Shown piece by piece: positions 34,153 through 42,906 of a stretch of DNA of 64,000 nucleotides. The notes beneath the pieces were generated by a model. That model saw only the letters and a list, made by a program, of their open reading frames with translations. It was not told the DNA's origin and made no database searches. Origin of the DNA: Curtobacterium sp. MCBA15_009 (GTDB taxonomy: Bacteria; Actinomycetota; Actinomycetes; Actinomycetales; Microbacteriaceae); assembly GCF_001864895.1 (NCBI RefSeq), contig NZ_MJGO01000038.1, positions 27,226-91,225 on the forward strand. Reading direction: 5' to 3'. Within the stretch, counting starts at the first letter, position 1. Each line of letters opens with the position of its first letter. The translations under genes were made by a program, and so were the position numbers.

Positions 34153-34689
34153 GTGAGCAGTGAGATGGGTCCCGCGCTGGCTAGGCGGAGGCCGCCCAGG
34201 CATGCCTGGATACTCCGGCGGCCGCGGCGACTGCTGGTGGCAGGAATCGTCTTCGCCACTCTCGCCGCCGGGGTGCTGTTCGTCGTGGTGCTCGTTGCGA
34301 CCGTGGCAGAAGAACCGGGTGCGCTGGTCGGTTTGATCGCCGCCGCTCCCTTCGCACTCGGTGCAGCGCTGCTCTTGCCTGCCGCGGTCACCGTAATCGT
34401 CGGCTCAGACGCTCTGACGGTACGTTCGTTTCCGTTCCGTGCGAGACGGATTCGATTCGACGAGATCGTCGAGATCCGTGTTGATCCGAAGTCATGGCCG
34501 ATGGCGCCTCGCATCGGCATCGTTGCTCGCGGCCCCGGTTACACCACCTTCTTTCTCGGGCACGGCCCCGCGGTTGTCGTGACGACGCAGGACCACTACG
34601 TGGCGTTTCAAACCGGCGATCCAGACGCCACTGCCGCGGCGATCGAAGACGCTCGCAGCTTCGCACTGGAGCACCCCGAGGCGCACTAG
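34153..34689 (+). CDS. two-TM protein with PH-like domain; immunity candidate
   Basis: 178-aa membrane protein: Arg-rich N-terminus (ALARRRPPRHAWILRRPRR), two helices (about 28-54 and 60-83), then a soluble beta-rich domain resembling bacterial PH domains (ALTVRSFPFRARRIRFDEIV). GTG start at 34153 with GGAGG upstream. It is 117 bp downstream of the second sdpC-like gene in the same direction. Known Sdp immunity protein SdpI has a different topology, so an immunity role here is a guess from position. Confidence 0.6.
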   Translation: MSSEMGPALARRRPPRHAWILRRPRRLLVAGIVFATLAAGVLFVVVLVATVAEEPGALVGLIAAAPFALGAALLLPAAVTVIVGSDALTVRSFPFRARRIRFDEIVEIRVDPKSWPMAPRIGIVARGPGYTTFFLGHGPAVVVTTQDHYVAFQTGDPDATAAAIEDARSFALEHPEAH

Positions 34690-34803
34690 CAATAGCTTCT
34701 GCGAGTGAGCACGTGCGAACGTCCGACGGGCGAAGCAATGGCCCGTTCAGAGTTCTTTTCGTGAAGGCCCGCATCTGGGCCGGTTTCCAGAGAGCGACAC
34801 GCG

Positions 34804-35653
34804 ATGCGGAACCCGCTTGAGAGCTCCGGACACTGGCGCGCGAGTCTTCGCGCAGGCGACGGCTGGCGTACCTTCCGTGAGCCCCACTGGCCGTACGCCA
34901 CCGCTTCGATGCTCGAGTGGGGGAGCATCACAAAAAGGACTCGTGGGCACGACGGCTTGGCTCACACTCGAGGTCAAGCGGCCGGTTGCGCACTACCTCC
35001 CCGCTGTGCCCGACGCCGAGATGACCGTTGCTGACCTGGTTCACCACACCTCGGGTTTGCCTCGGCTGCCGGCCACTATGCGCGACCGACAGTTCGGCGA
35101 CCCGTACCGAGTGTCTGTCGGGGTTCCTCTGGAGCTGACGGCTGCGACACTGGCCACGCCCCGAGGCCAGTTCGTAAACTCGAACCTGGGGTACGCCCTC
35201 CTCGGCGCAGTGCTCGACGAGGTGCACGGCGACTGGTTCGCCGCTGTACGCCAGCACGTGCTGGAGCCGGCGGGGATCAGCTCGGCGGGCCTCGCGCCAG
35301 CTCAGGCAGGTCGCGTGGTGCCGAAGCTCTTCGGTCGCGCGATCAAGCCGTGGGCGCTCGGGGAGTCGTCGTTCGCGGCGGCTGGCGGCGTCTGGTCCAC
35401 GTTCGAGGATCTCTAGCGCTACGCCAACTGGGCGCTCGAGCCCGGAGCTGGGCACTCCCGCACGGTGAGCTGGCAGCGGGAAGGGGCATCGACTTGGATC
35501 AACGGAGAGGTGCGAGCGGCAGGAGCGGTCATCGCCAACGTGGCAGGAGTCACCGCCGCGGTCCACACGCTCGCGAAGGCTCCGCATGCAGCTGACGCGA
35601 TCGCCACGGTGCTCATCGAGCAGGAGGTGCGGTCGACATGCGACGGTTCATGA
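34804..35653 (+). pseudogene. beta-lactamase-family serine hydrolase, frameshifted and stop-interrupted
   Basis: Frame 1 (from 34804) gives TASMLEWGSITK, with the catalytic S-x-x-K. A run of five A (34932-34936) then shifts to frame 2, where GLVGTTAWLTLEVKRPVAHY, LVHHTSGLPRL and YALLGAVLDEV continue the class C-like fold (SNLGYALLG corresponds to the Y-x-N region). Removing one A restores a single frame through SITKGLVGT. A further in-frame TAG (35414-35416, probably from TGG) splits the C-terminal part, which resumes as RYANWALEPGAGHS to about 35653. Two independent lesions indicate a genuine pseudogene. Confidence 0.8.
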
Positions 35654-35770
35654 CCAAGCCGACGCAGGCGGTGCAGGTTGCCGGCAGTACCAACCCGACC
35701 CATCAGCCGGACGGATGCCGCACCTCCAGGCCGGTCCGAGACCCGCGCACGCGGCGGACGCAACACGAAA

Positions 35771-35802
35771 GGCGGCTCTCCTCCTTCCGGAAGAGAGCCG
35801 CC
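35771..35802 (-). terminator. mesD terminator hairpin
   Basis: 10-bp perfect arms 35771-35780 (GGCGGCTCTC) and 35793-35802 with a 12-nt loop, 17 bp beyond the mesD stop on the minus strand. Confidence 0.75.
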
Positions 35803-35819
35803 GCGGTGTCTCGCAGTGG

Positions 35820-36869
35820 TCAGCGCGCCGACGGAACGGCCGAGCCGACGAGCTCAGCCCGCACGATGTCCGTACCAGCGGACAGCGCGCTGAGCTTGCC
35901 GAGCGCCGCCCCCCTGGCCAGCGGAGCCATCCCGCAGTTCGAGCTCGGGATCAGCTTGTCCGCATCGACGAACTCGAGGGCCCGACGCAGGACCTCTGCG
36001 ACCTCGTCCGGCGTCTCGACGGTCTCGGTGGCGACGTCGACCGCGCCGAGCATGACCTTCTTGCCGCGGATGAGCTCGACGAGCTCGAGGGGTACGTGCG
36101 AGTGGATGCACTCGAGCGAGACGATGTCGATCGACGACTGCTGCAGGAGCGGGAACGACTGCTCGTACTGCCGCCACTCGGCGCCGAGGGTCTCCTTCCA
36201 CTTGTTGTTCGCCTCGATGCCGTAGCCGTAACAGATGTGCACGGCGGTCTCGGCGCGCAGGCCCTCGGTGGCGCGTTCGAGGGCGGCGACGCCCCAGTCC
36301 TGTACCTCGTCGTGGAAGACGGTGAAGGCGGGCTCGTCGAACTGGATGACGTCGACGCCGGCAGCTTCGAGCTCCCGGGCTTCTTGGTTCAGGATCGTGG
36401 CGAACTCCCACGCCAGCTTCTCGCGGCTCTTGTAGTGCTGGTCGGAGAGGGTGTCGATCATCGTCATCGGGCCGGGGAGCGCCCACTTGATCGGTCGGTC
36501 GGTCTGTGCGCGGAGGAACCGGGCGTCGTCGACGAAGACCGGGGCGGGGCGGCTCACGGCGCCGACGACTGTGGGGACGGCAGCGTCGTACCGGTCGCGG
36601 ATCCGGACGGTCTCCTTGCGCTCCTGGTCGATGCCGTCCAGGTGCTCGATGAACGTGGTGACGAAGTGCTGGCGGGTTTGCTCGCCGTCGCTGACGATGT
36701 CGATGCCGCGGCGTTCCTGCTCGTGGACGGCGGAGCGCAGGGCGTCCTGCTTGCCCTCGACCAGGGCGGCACCGTCGAGCTGCCAGGGGGACCAGAGTCG
36801 CTCGGGCTCGGCGAGCCAGGACGGCTTCGGCAGGCTGCCGACGATCGAGGTGGGGAGGAGAGAGCTCAT
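35820..36869 (-). CDS. mesD: MesD: core MetE-type folate-independent methionine synthase
   Basis: 349-aa protein equivalent only to the C-terminal catalytic half of cobalamin-independent methionine synthase MetE. Zn ligands H211, C213 (HICYGYG), E253 (LECIHSH) and C312 (SSNCGM) are intact; FDEPAF (178-183) binds homocysteine in MetE. It lies directly downstream of a DUF1852 (mesX) gene, the pairing described for MesD of Acinetobacter, which methylates homocysteine without methyl-tetrahydrofolate and needs MesX and oxygen. Start ATG at 36869, 20 bp after the mesX stop. A 210-bp near-identical fragment of this gene occurs at 18098-18307. Confidence 0.88.
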   Translation of the reverse strand: MSSLLPTSIVGSLPKPSWLAEPERLWSPWQLDGAALVEGKQDALRSAVHEQERRGIDIVSDGEQTRQHFVTTFIEHLDGIDQERKETVRIRDRYDAAVPTVVGAVSRPAPVFVDDARFLRAQTDRPIKWALPGPMTMIDTLSDQHYKSREKLAWEFATILNQEARELEAAGVDVIQFDEPAFTVFHDEVQDWGVAALERATEGLRAETAVHICYGYGIEANNKWKETLGAEWRQYEQSFPLLQQSSIDIVSLECIHSHVPLELVELIRGKKVMLGAVDVATETVETPDEVAEVLRRALEFVDADKLIPSSNCGMAPLARGAALGKLSALSAGTDIVRAELVGSAVPSAR

Positions 36870-36889
36870 GGAAGTGGCGGTCCAGACGG

Positions 36890-37849
36890 TCAGCGGGCGG
36901 GGACGGGTTCGGCGGCGAAACGGGACAGGAGCGCACCGTGCGGCGTCACGAGGTGTTCTTCGGTCCACCGGCCCTGGGTGACGCCGAGGCGACTGCGCTC
37001 CTCGCGGTCGTAGGTGACCGGGGTGGGCGTGAAGTCGGTGTGGTCGAGCGTCGGGCGGTAGGTGCTGCCGGCCGGTGTGTTCGCGGCGTAGACCTCCGGG
37101 CGGTAGATCTTCTGGAACGTCTCCATGGTGGCGATCGTGCCGATGAGCTGGAGGTCCGTGTGGTCGCCGGTCAGGTCGCCGCGCGTGTAGAACGCGAGCG
37201 GGGCCGCGGCGCCGGCGGGCTGGAAGTACCGGACCCGCATGCCCATCCTGCCGAAGTAGTCGTCGGTGAGCGAGGAGTGCTCGTGCTCGTACTCGGCACC
37301 GAGCACCGGGTGGACGTACCCGTTCCGGCGGTACGTCTGGCTCGTCGAGACGCTGATGCAGACGACGGGCTCCGTGTCGAACTCGGCGTGGAACGCGGAC
37401 GACTCCAGGAAGCGTTGGAAGAGCGCCCCGTGCAGCTGGCCGAAGTCGGACGGCAGGGTCGGCGACGACGGCAGCAGCACCGAGAAGTCGTAGTCGCGCA
37501 GGTACGACGAGAAGTTGTTGCCGAGGATCCCGCGGTGGTGCTCGCCGGTGTGCTGGTCGACGATCGTCACGTCGAGCATCTCGAGCAGCGGGAACTCCGC
37601 GTCCGACCCACCGTCCGAGAACTCCAGCGCGACCGAGACGATGTCGAGCTGCAGACGGTAGCGGTCACGCGCCCCGGCGAGGTCGTTCGCGCGCCCGTCG
37701 ATCATCGCCAGTGCTGCACGCAGGTTCTCCTGCCGGCGCTCGCCGCGCGCCAGGTTCGCGAAGTTCGTGGTCAGCCGGGAGCTGTCCGCGGGGGAGTAGT
37801 CCTCGTCGAACCGGGTCCGGGTGATGCTGAAGGTGGGGTCGTTCGCCAT
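36890..37849 (-). CDS. mesX: MesX: DUF1852 protein required for MesD
   Basis: 319-aa protein with the DUF1852 opening FSITRTRFDEDYSPADSSRL, then TTNFANLARGERRQENLRAA, and later VHPVLGAEYEHEHSSLTDDY. Known (established for Acinetobacter): MesX works with MesD in oxygen-dependent methionine synthesis; its chemistry is unresolved. Start ATG at 37849 chosen to match the family N-terminus; an ATG at 37909 would add 20 residues. Cotranscribed with mesD, divergent from a LysR regulator. Confidence 0.87.
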   Translation of the reverse strand: MANDPTFSITRTRFDEDYSPADSSRLTTNFANLARGERRQENLRAALAMIDGRANDLAGARDRYRLQLDIVSVALEFSDGGSDAEFPLLEMLDVTIVDQHTGEHHRGILGNNFSSYLRDYDFSVLLPSSPTLPSDFGQLHGALFQRFLESSAFHAEFDTEPVVCISVSTSQTYRRNGYVHPVLGAEYEHEHSSLTDDYFGRMGMRVRYFQPAGAAAPLAFYTRGDLTGDHTDLQLIGTIATMETFQKIYRPEVYAANTPAGSTYRPTLDHTDFTPTPVTYDREERSRLGVTQGRWTEEHLVTPHGALLSRFAAEPVPAR

Positions 37850-37970
37850 GGTCGGCAATCTGTTCGTCGAGCGCCCGTGGACGCTGGGTGAAGGGGGTAC
37901 GTCGATCATGGTGCGAGCGGTGAGCCATCAGGTAATACCGAGACGCTATGCGGTCGTATAGCCTGCGCCT

Positions 37971-38912
37971 ATGGCCCGTGTCTCGAACGACATCACCCTG
38001 CAGCAGCTCCGGTACTTCATCGAGGTCGCGACCGAGGGCTCGATCAGCGCAGCCGCCGACCTGCTCTACGTGTCCCAACCGACGATGTCCGCGGCGATGA
38101 AGGACCTCGAGACGCGGATCGGACGCCCGCTCTTCACCCGGTCGGCCAGGGGCGTCGTGCTCACCGTCGACGGCGTCGAGTTCCTCGGGTACGCCCGGCA
38201 GGTCGTCGAGCAGGTCTCCCTGCTCGAGCAGCGCTACGTCGGGCGGCAGGCGTCGCGCCGGCTGCTCGGGGTGTCCGCGCAGCACTACTCGTTCGCCGTT
38301 GAGGCCTTCGTCCGGATGGTCGACGCGGCGGCCGCCGACGAGTACGAGTTCTCGCTCCGCGAGACACGCACCTGGGACATCATCGAGGACGTCCGGACAC
38401 TGCGCAGCGAGGTGGGCATCCTCTACCGCAACGACTTCAACACGCAGGTGCTCGGCAAGCTGCTGCGCGACGCCGGGGTCGTGTTCACCCCGCTGTTCGT
38501 CGCCCAGCCCCACATCTTCGTCGCCAAGCGGAACCCGCTCGCGGCACGGGAACGCGCGACCCTCGAGGACCTCGCCGACCTGCCCCGCCTGACCTTCGAC
38601 CAGGGCGCGAACAACTCCTTCTACCTGGCCGAGGAGATCCTGTCGACCATGTCGAGCAAGCGGGAGATCCGCGTCTCGGACCGTGCGACGATCTTCAACC
38701 TCATGATCGGCCTGGGTGGGTACACGATCTCGACCGGGTTGATCAGCGACGACCTCGACCCCGAGATCGTCGCCATCCCCCTCGACGTCGACGAACGCAT
38801 CGAGATCGGTTGGATCGCGCACGCCTCGGTCCCGCTCACCGTGCAGGCGCAGACCTACCTGGACGAGCTGCGGGCGGTGGTCACCAGCTACGGCGTCGAG
38901 CCACTCGGGTAG
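37971..38912 (+). CDS. LysR-family regulator, divergent from mesXD
   Basis: 313-aa LTTR. HTH at about 8-66 (LQQLRYFIEVATEGSISAAADLLYVSQPTMSAAMKDLE) and a periplasmic-binding-like effector domain. Divergent position with 121 bp to the mesX start makes it the probable activator of mesXD, presumably sensing a sulfur metabolite as MetR or CysB do. ATG follows TATAGC (37957-37962) by eight bases with no ribosome-binding site. Confidence 0.9.
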   Translation: MARVSNDITLQQLRYFIEVATEGSISAAADLLYVSQPTMSAAMKDLETRIGRPLFTRSARGVVLTVDGVEFLGYARQVVEQVSLLEQRYVGRQASRRLLGVSAQHYSFAVEAFVRMVDAAAADEYEFSLRETRTWDIIEDVRTLRSEVGILYRNDFNTQVLGKLLRDAGVVFTPLFVAQPHIFVAKRNPLAARERATLEDLADLPRLTFDQGANNSFYLAEEILSTMSSKREIRVSDRATIFNLMIGLGGYTISTGLISDDLDPEIVAIPLDVDERIEIGWIAHASVPLTVQAQTYLDELRAVVTSYGVEPLG

Positions 38913-38962
38913 GCACGCTGCGGTTCCGACGGCGCTCGGACAGGAGGCCCGACACGCGTCCG

Positions 38963-40417
38963 TCAGGACCCTGCGGTCTCGATCATCGCTTTCACGTGCG
39001 GCGCGCTCCAGCGCAGGAGCGCGGTCGACGGCGGACGGCGGAGGTCCTCACCCCAGATCGCGACGGCTGCACCCGACATCGGGGCGGCGAGGCGCCGCCC
39101 CGAGTCGCTGTCCCACGTCCGGAGCGACCAGTGCGCGCGGAGGTCGGCGACGGTGTACGCGCTGTCGGCCGGGTCGAGGTCGGTCGGCACCTCGTACAGG
39201 TAGTACGAGTTGTAGTTGAGCAGGTCGACACCGGCCTTGGCCAGGTCGTTCGCGCTCGCCCGTCGCGCCCGGCGTTCCGAGCGTTCCGCTGCGTCCTCGG
39301 TGTCCCCGTCGAAGCTCCAGTACGTGACGCGGATGCGTGGGTCCAGCCGTTCGAGCGCAGCCCGGTCGATGCCGTCGTTCCAGGCCCACACCTCGCGGTT
39401 GCCCAGCGCGGCTGCCATCGCGTTCAACCACTCGACGCGTTCGGTCGCGGAGACGTCCTCGCCCCATTCGTCACCGCCGATGTGCACGGCTCGGCTCGCG
39501 GGGAAGGTGCGCCGCACCTCCTGGTACAGGTCGGTCGCGAGTGCGACGCTCGCCGGCGCCGAGGTGTCGAGCTCGTTCTGACCCGCTCGGACACGGTCGA
39601 CCCACTGCTCGCCGTGTCGCGCCTCGAGCAGGGCGAAGGCGGCGGCCATGTGGCCCGGGGTGTCGATCTCCGGCACGACCGCGACACCCCGTCTCGCCGC
39701 GTAGTCGGCGATCGTGCGCGCCTGTGCGGCGCTGAGGAACGGGCGGTGGGTCACACGGCTCGTCCAGACACCGTGGTCGAGGTCCGCGTTCGCCGGGGTC
39801 TGGCCGAGCACCTTGCTCTCGATCCCGACGTTCTGGTCGTCGGTGAGGTGCAGGTGCAGGAAGCGGCCGCCGTCGTCGGCGAGGAGGTCGACGTAGCGCT
39901 TGATCAACGCCACGGGGTAGTAGGCGCGAGCGACGTCGAGCATCACGCCCGTCTCCGGGCGTGCGCGCTTCGAGGGCTTGGTGGTGACGGTCGTGGTCGA
40001 CGTCCGGCACTGCTGCGCGGAGTACGCACCGGTGCAGGCGAGGACCGAGTACGTGCCGGCTCGCGCGCGCGACGGTGTCTTCTGGATCGCGCGGACCGTC
40101 GTGCTCGCCCCCGCGGCGAGGGCCTTCACGGTGACCGGGCCGAGCGTGTACTTCCGGCTGCCGGCGGACAGGGAGAGCCAAGCGGACGACGCCGGCTGCC
40201 GCACGGACGTGGCGTTCTCCACCCTGAGTGTGGTGCGCACGGCGGTGCCCGTCGACGTGACGGTCGTGGTCGCGACGACCTTGGTGACCGTCACGGCGGA
40301 GGGCTTCGGCGTCGCGGCGTCCGCTGATCGCCCGACGGCGTCGATGCCGACCGCGGCCACTGCCGACATAGTGATCGCCAGGGCGACCGCGACCGACCGT
40401 CTGACCTGCATCTTCAT
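38963..40417 (-). CDS. secreted GH20 beta-N-acetylhexosaminidase
   Basis: 484-aa protein: signal peptide (MKMQVRRSVAVALAITMSAV, cleavage near SADAATP), a beta-rich non-catalytic domain to about 150, then a GH20 TIM barrel. The signature HIGGDE carries D316 and E317, the substrate-assisted catalytic pair; LHLHLTDDQ (186-194) and EIDTPGH (250-256) are the other family hallmarks. It would release GlcNAc from chitin oligomers or glycoconjugates outside the cell. ATG at 40417 with GGAG upstream; 40411 is possible. Confidence 0.92.
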   Translation of the reverse strand: MKMQVRRSVAVALAITMSAVAAVGIDAVGRSADAATPKPSAVTVTKVVATTTVTSTGTAVRTTLRVENATSVRQPASSAWLSLSAGSRKYTLGPVTVKALAAGASTTVRAIQKTPSRARAGTYSVLACTGAYSAQQCRTSTTTVTTKPSKRARPETGVMLDVARAYYPVALIKRYVDLLADDGGRFLHLHLTDDQNVGIESKVLGQTPANADLDHGVWTSRVTHRPFLSAAQARTIADYAARRGVAVVPEIDTPGHMAAAFALLEARHGEQWVDRVRAGQNELDTSAPASVALATDLYQEVRRTFPASRAVHIGGDEWGEDVSATERVEWLNAMAAALGNREVWAWNDGIDRAALERLDPRIRVTYWSFDGDTEDAAERSERRARRASANDLAKAGVDLLNYNSYYLYEVPTDLDPADSAYTVADLRAHWSLRTWDSDSGRRLAAPMSGAAVAIWGEDLRRPPSTALLRWSAPHVKAMIETAGS

Positions 40418-40550
40418 CCGACGCTCCACGCCGTTCTCCCCTCGGACGAGCGCATCGGCCCGCCACAACACCCTGCTCTCCCAGCTGGACCGAGAGACCC
40501 ACTGAACAGTACCGGGACCGGCCGCCCCGGATGGCCCCCGTACCGTCGCG

Positions 40551-40841
40551 TCAGCGACGACCGACCGCCGCGGCGGCCTCGCTGACGGTCGTGCCCGGGT
40601 GCGCCTGCCGGTACCGGCGGACCTCGTGCGGGTCGACGGCCGCGGCGGCCGTCGTCGGGGTCCCGACGACGCTCGGCCCGGACCAGGCGAAGCACGTCGT
40701 CGCGAGCGCGAGCACCGCGGCCGCTCCAGCGCCGAACAGGAAGAACGCGCCGACCGTGGCCGCCAGCCCGCCGAGGGTGATGAGTGCTCCGGACCACCGG
40801 GCCGCGAGGAGCCTGGTGGTGGTGGTCGAGGTCGACTGCAT
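40551..40841 (-). CDS. small two-TM hypothetical protein
   Basis: 96 aa: Thr-rich start MQSTSTTTTRLLAARW, two hydrophobic helices (about 17-35 and 36-54), and a short C-terminal helix HEVRRYRQAHPGTTVSEAAAAV. Start ATG with AGAAGGG upstream. No family recognised. Confidence 0.6.
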   Translation of the reverse strand: MQSTSTTTTRLLAARWSGALITLGGLAATVGAFFLFGAGAAAVLALATTCFAWSGPSVVGTPTTAAAAVDPHEVRRYRQAHPGTTVSEAAAAVGRR

Positions 40842-41048
40842 CGGTGTGCCCTTCTCCGTCGGTGGTCGTGGAAGTGTCCGACAACCTACCGGTGCCACGT
40901 GGCACCGGAACGAGGTGGCGGCTGGCCTGTGGACAGATCGCCGTGCTCGGCTCGTGTGCACGGCAGACGAGGTGCGCGGCACGGTGGTGGTCGAAGGCCG
41001 GACGGAGGACGCCGGTGATCCGTTGAGCACCACGAGTCGGGCGATCCG

Positions 41049-41276
41049 TCACCCTGCTGCTCGTCCCGCCCGCCGTCGCACCATGGCGAACCCGGTCGTC
41101 ACCATCGCAGCAGCGAGCGCGACGGTCGAGAACGCCCCCGACGCGACGATCCAGAGGGTCACCGCGCCGATCACGAACAGGAGCACCGGAGCGCGGCGTA
41201 CTCGGGCATCCGACGCTTCCGATGGCTCCTGCACGACGACCACGGAGCCAGGCTCGGTCCCACCCGGGCCGTGCAC
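41049..41276 (-). CDS. small two-TM hypothetical protein
   Basis: 75 aa with a polar N-terminus (GSVVVVQEPSEASDARVRR), helices at about 30-48 and 50-66, and a basic end. GTG start; TACTGG ten bases upstream may be its -10. Divergent from 41303 with 26 bp between starts. Real-gene status rests on composition and placement only. Confidence 0.45.
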   Translation of the reverse strand: MHGPGGTEPGSVVVVQEPSEASDARVRRAPVLLFVIGAVTLWIVASGAFSTVALAAAMVTTGFAMVRRRAGRAAG

Positions 41277-41302
41277 GGACGCAGCCCCAGTAGGGTCCTC
41301 GC

Positions 41303-41695
41303 ATGGAGAGCGAACGGCATGCCGCCCTGATCGCGGAACTCGAGGCTGCTGGCTCCGAAGAGTGGGGGCCGCGGGCGCTCCTGGCCTGTCTGCAGAAGCT
41401 CCGCGACGGCGGCCCGACCGAAGCTGCGCTCGTGGTCGTCCACGATGCCTGGAGCACGTCCGACGAGTTCCGGGTCGTCTACGACTCCCCGTGGGGTCCG
41501 CGCGTCGGGATCATCCGGGATCGCTGGACGACGATCGACCGGACGGACGCGTACACCACCGGCGACGAGGCGACGCCTGAGGAGTTCGGCCACGAGGTCG
41601 CCGACTACAACATCGGTGAACCACTCGGGCGGTACGTCGACATCCTCGACATCGATGCCGACGGCCTGGGGTGGTGGGGTCACATCGCGCTCTGA
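41303..41695 (+). CDS. uncharacterised soluble protein
   Basis: 130-aa acidic protein without cysteine or membrane helix: SERHAALIAELEAAGSEEWG, then LVVVHDAWSTSDEFRVVYDS and YVDILDIDADGLGWWGHI. Good actinobacterial codon use and a leaderless-type promoter (TAGGGT 41291-41296, six bases, ATG). It resembles small proteins encoded as orphan or immunity-type genes, but no family is identified. Confidence 0.7.
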   Translation: MESERHAALIAELEAAGSEEWGPRALLACLQKLRDGGPTEAALVVVHDAWSTSDEFRVVYDSPWGPRVGIIRDRWTTIDRTDAYTTGDEATPEEFGHEVADYNIGEPLGRYVDILDIDADGLGWWGHIAL

Positions 41696-41722
41696 GTCCG
41701 CGGCGGCGTCATCGATCCGACG

Positions 41723-42805
41723 CTAGCGGCACGAGACCCGGGTGAGGGCGGCGTCGCCTTCGAAGCTCTCGGTCCCGCTTGCCCATGCAGTGACGGGCGT
41801 GCCCTCGTGGAGCTCGAGGGGGACCACGAGGTCGTGCGGGTTCCCCAGACCGCCGTAGTCGTCGTACACGGCGAACTGCACGTCGGCCTGCGGGCAGTCG
41901 CGGCTCGGGAGCACGTCGAAGCCGATGCAGCCGAGCTCCCAGCACTCCTCGGGGGCGGCTTCGGGGTCGTCGGTCGCGAACCAGGTGGCGACGTGCTCGT
42001 CGACCGCCGGTTGCGATCGGCAGGCTCCGGACTCGATGCCGCTCCACAGCTCGTCGCCGACCGACGCGACGAAGACAGGCGTGCCCGGACGCACCCGCAC
42101 CGACCGGAGTTCGGTGCGGGTGGTCGCGCCGTGCTGGGTGTCCGCGAAGCCGATGGTGACGTCGAGGTCGCACTCGTTCGCCGCGACGACGGCCCAGGCC
42201 GAGCAGCCGGAGTCGCTGGACACCGCGCCGCAGACCGCCGACCATGCTTCCTCGTCGTCGACCTGTCCGATCTGGACGGTGCCGTCGGCGACGGCGAAGG
42301 GTCCGACGGGGGAGCCGTGTGCGCCCCGGGCCGGCGCGGTCGTCGGCGTCGCGGTCGACAGGGGTGCGGGTGCGTCGACTGCGGCGGGGGAGGCTCCGTC
42401 GGCCTGCGTGGACCCGAGCACCGGGAGCACCGAACCGGCCACGCCCGCCCCGAGCGCGAGGACCGAGAGCGTCGCGCCGAGGACCACGGCCCTCCGGCGC
42501 GCGCTGCTGACCGCGGCGACGGACACGATCGCACGGTCCTCCAGCTGCGGGCTCCGGACGGCCTGGTCGGCCTGGAACGACCGCGCAGTGTCGACGGCGA
42601 GGTCCCACCACCGCACGGACGACACGGTGAACAGGGCGCCGCCGGTCACGATCGGGACGACGGCGAGCACGCCGACCGCCCCGGTCCCGACGACGGACAG
42701 CAGGACACCGGCGACGACGAGTCCGAGGCCGATCCAACGCCACGTCTCGTGCCGCCGCCGCTGCGCGGGCATGAGTGCGGAGACGACGCGCACGGAGGTT
42801 CTCAC
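41723..42805 (-). CDS. membrane-anchored extracellular hypothetical protein
   Basis: 360 aa. Three hydrophobic segments in the first 135 residues (about 24-42, 43-60 and 106-130), a Pro/Thr/Ala linker, then a 200-residue domain with seven cysteines, including SDSGCSAWAVVAANECDLDV, EECWELGC and SRDCPQADVQFAVYDDYGG. Probably an exported domain stabilised by disulfides. GTG start follows TAGCCT (complement of 42812-42817) by six bases. No family recognised. Confidence 0.68.
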   Translation of the reverse strand: MRTSVRVVSALMPAQRRRHETWRWIGLGLVVAGVLLSVVGTGAVGVLAVVPIVTGGALFTVSSVRWWDLAVDTARSFQADQAVRSPQLEDRAIVSVAAVSSARRRAVVLGATLSVLALGAGVAGSVLPVLGSTQADGASPAAVDAPAPLSTATPTTAPARGAHGSPVGPFAVADGTVQIGQVDDEEAWSAVCGAVSSDSGCSAWAVVAANECDLDVTIGFADTQHGATTRTELRSVRVRPGTPVFVASVGDELWSGIESGACRSQPAVDEHVATWFATDDPEAAPEECWELGCIGFDVLPSRDCPQADVQFAVYDDYGGLGNPHDLVVPLELHEGTPVTAWASGTESFEGDAALTRVSCR

Positions 42806-42906
42806 GCGGTGAGGCTATTGACCGCGCCCCGGTCGCCGCAGGCCCCTGTTCGGGTCGGTCGTCGGTACCCCTGGTGCCGACGCACCGCCACGGCTACCGT
42901 GCTCGC

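Noticed and set aside
35638..36225. 195-aa open frame after the serine-hydrolase pseudogene
   Set aside because: Only its first 40 or so codons lie outside mesD; the rest is antisense to mesD. It could be a fragment of a lost gene but nothing supports expression.
37935..37959. ATAC-N17-GTAT symmetry between mesX and the LysR gene as a LysR box
   Set aside because: Only four-base arms with poor extension. A LysR site probably exists in this spacer, but this symmetry alone does not define it.
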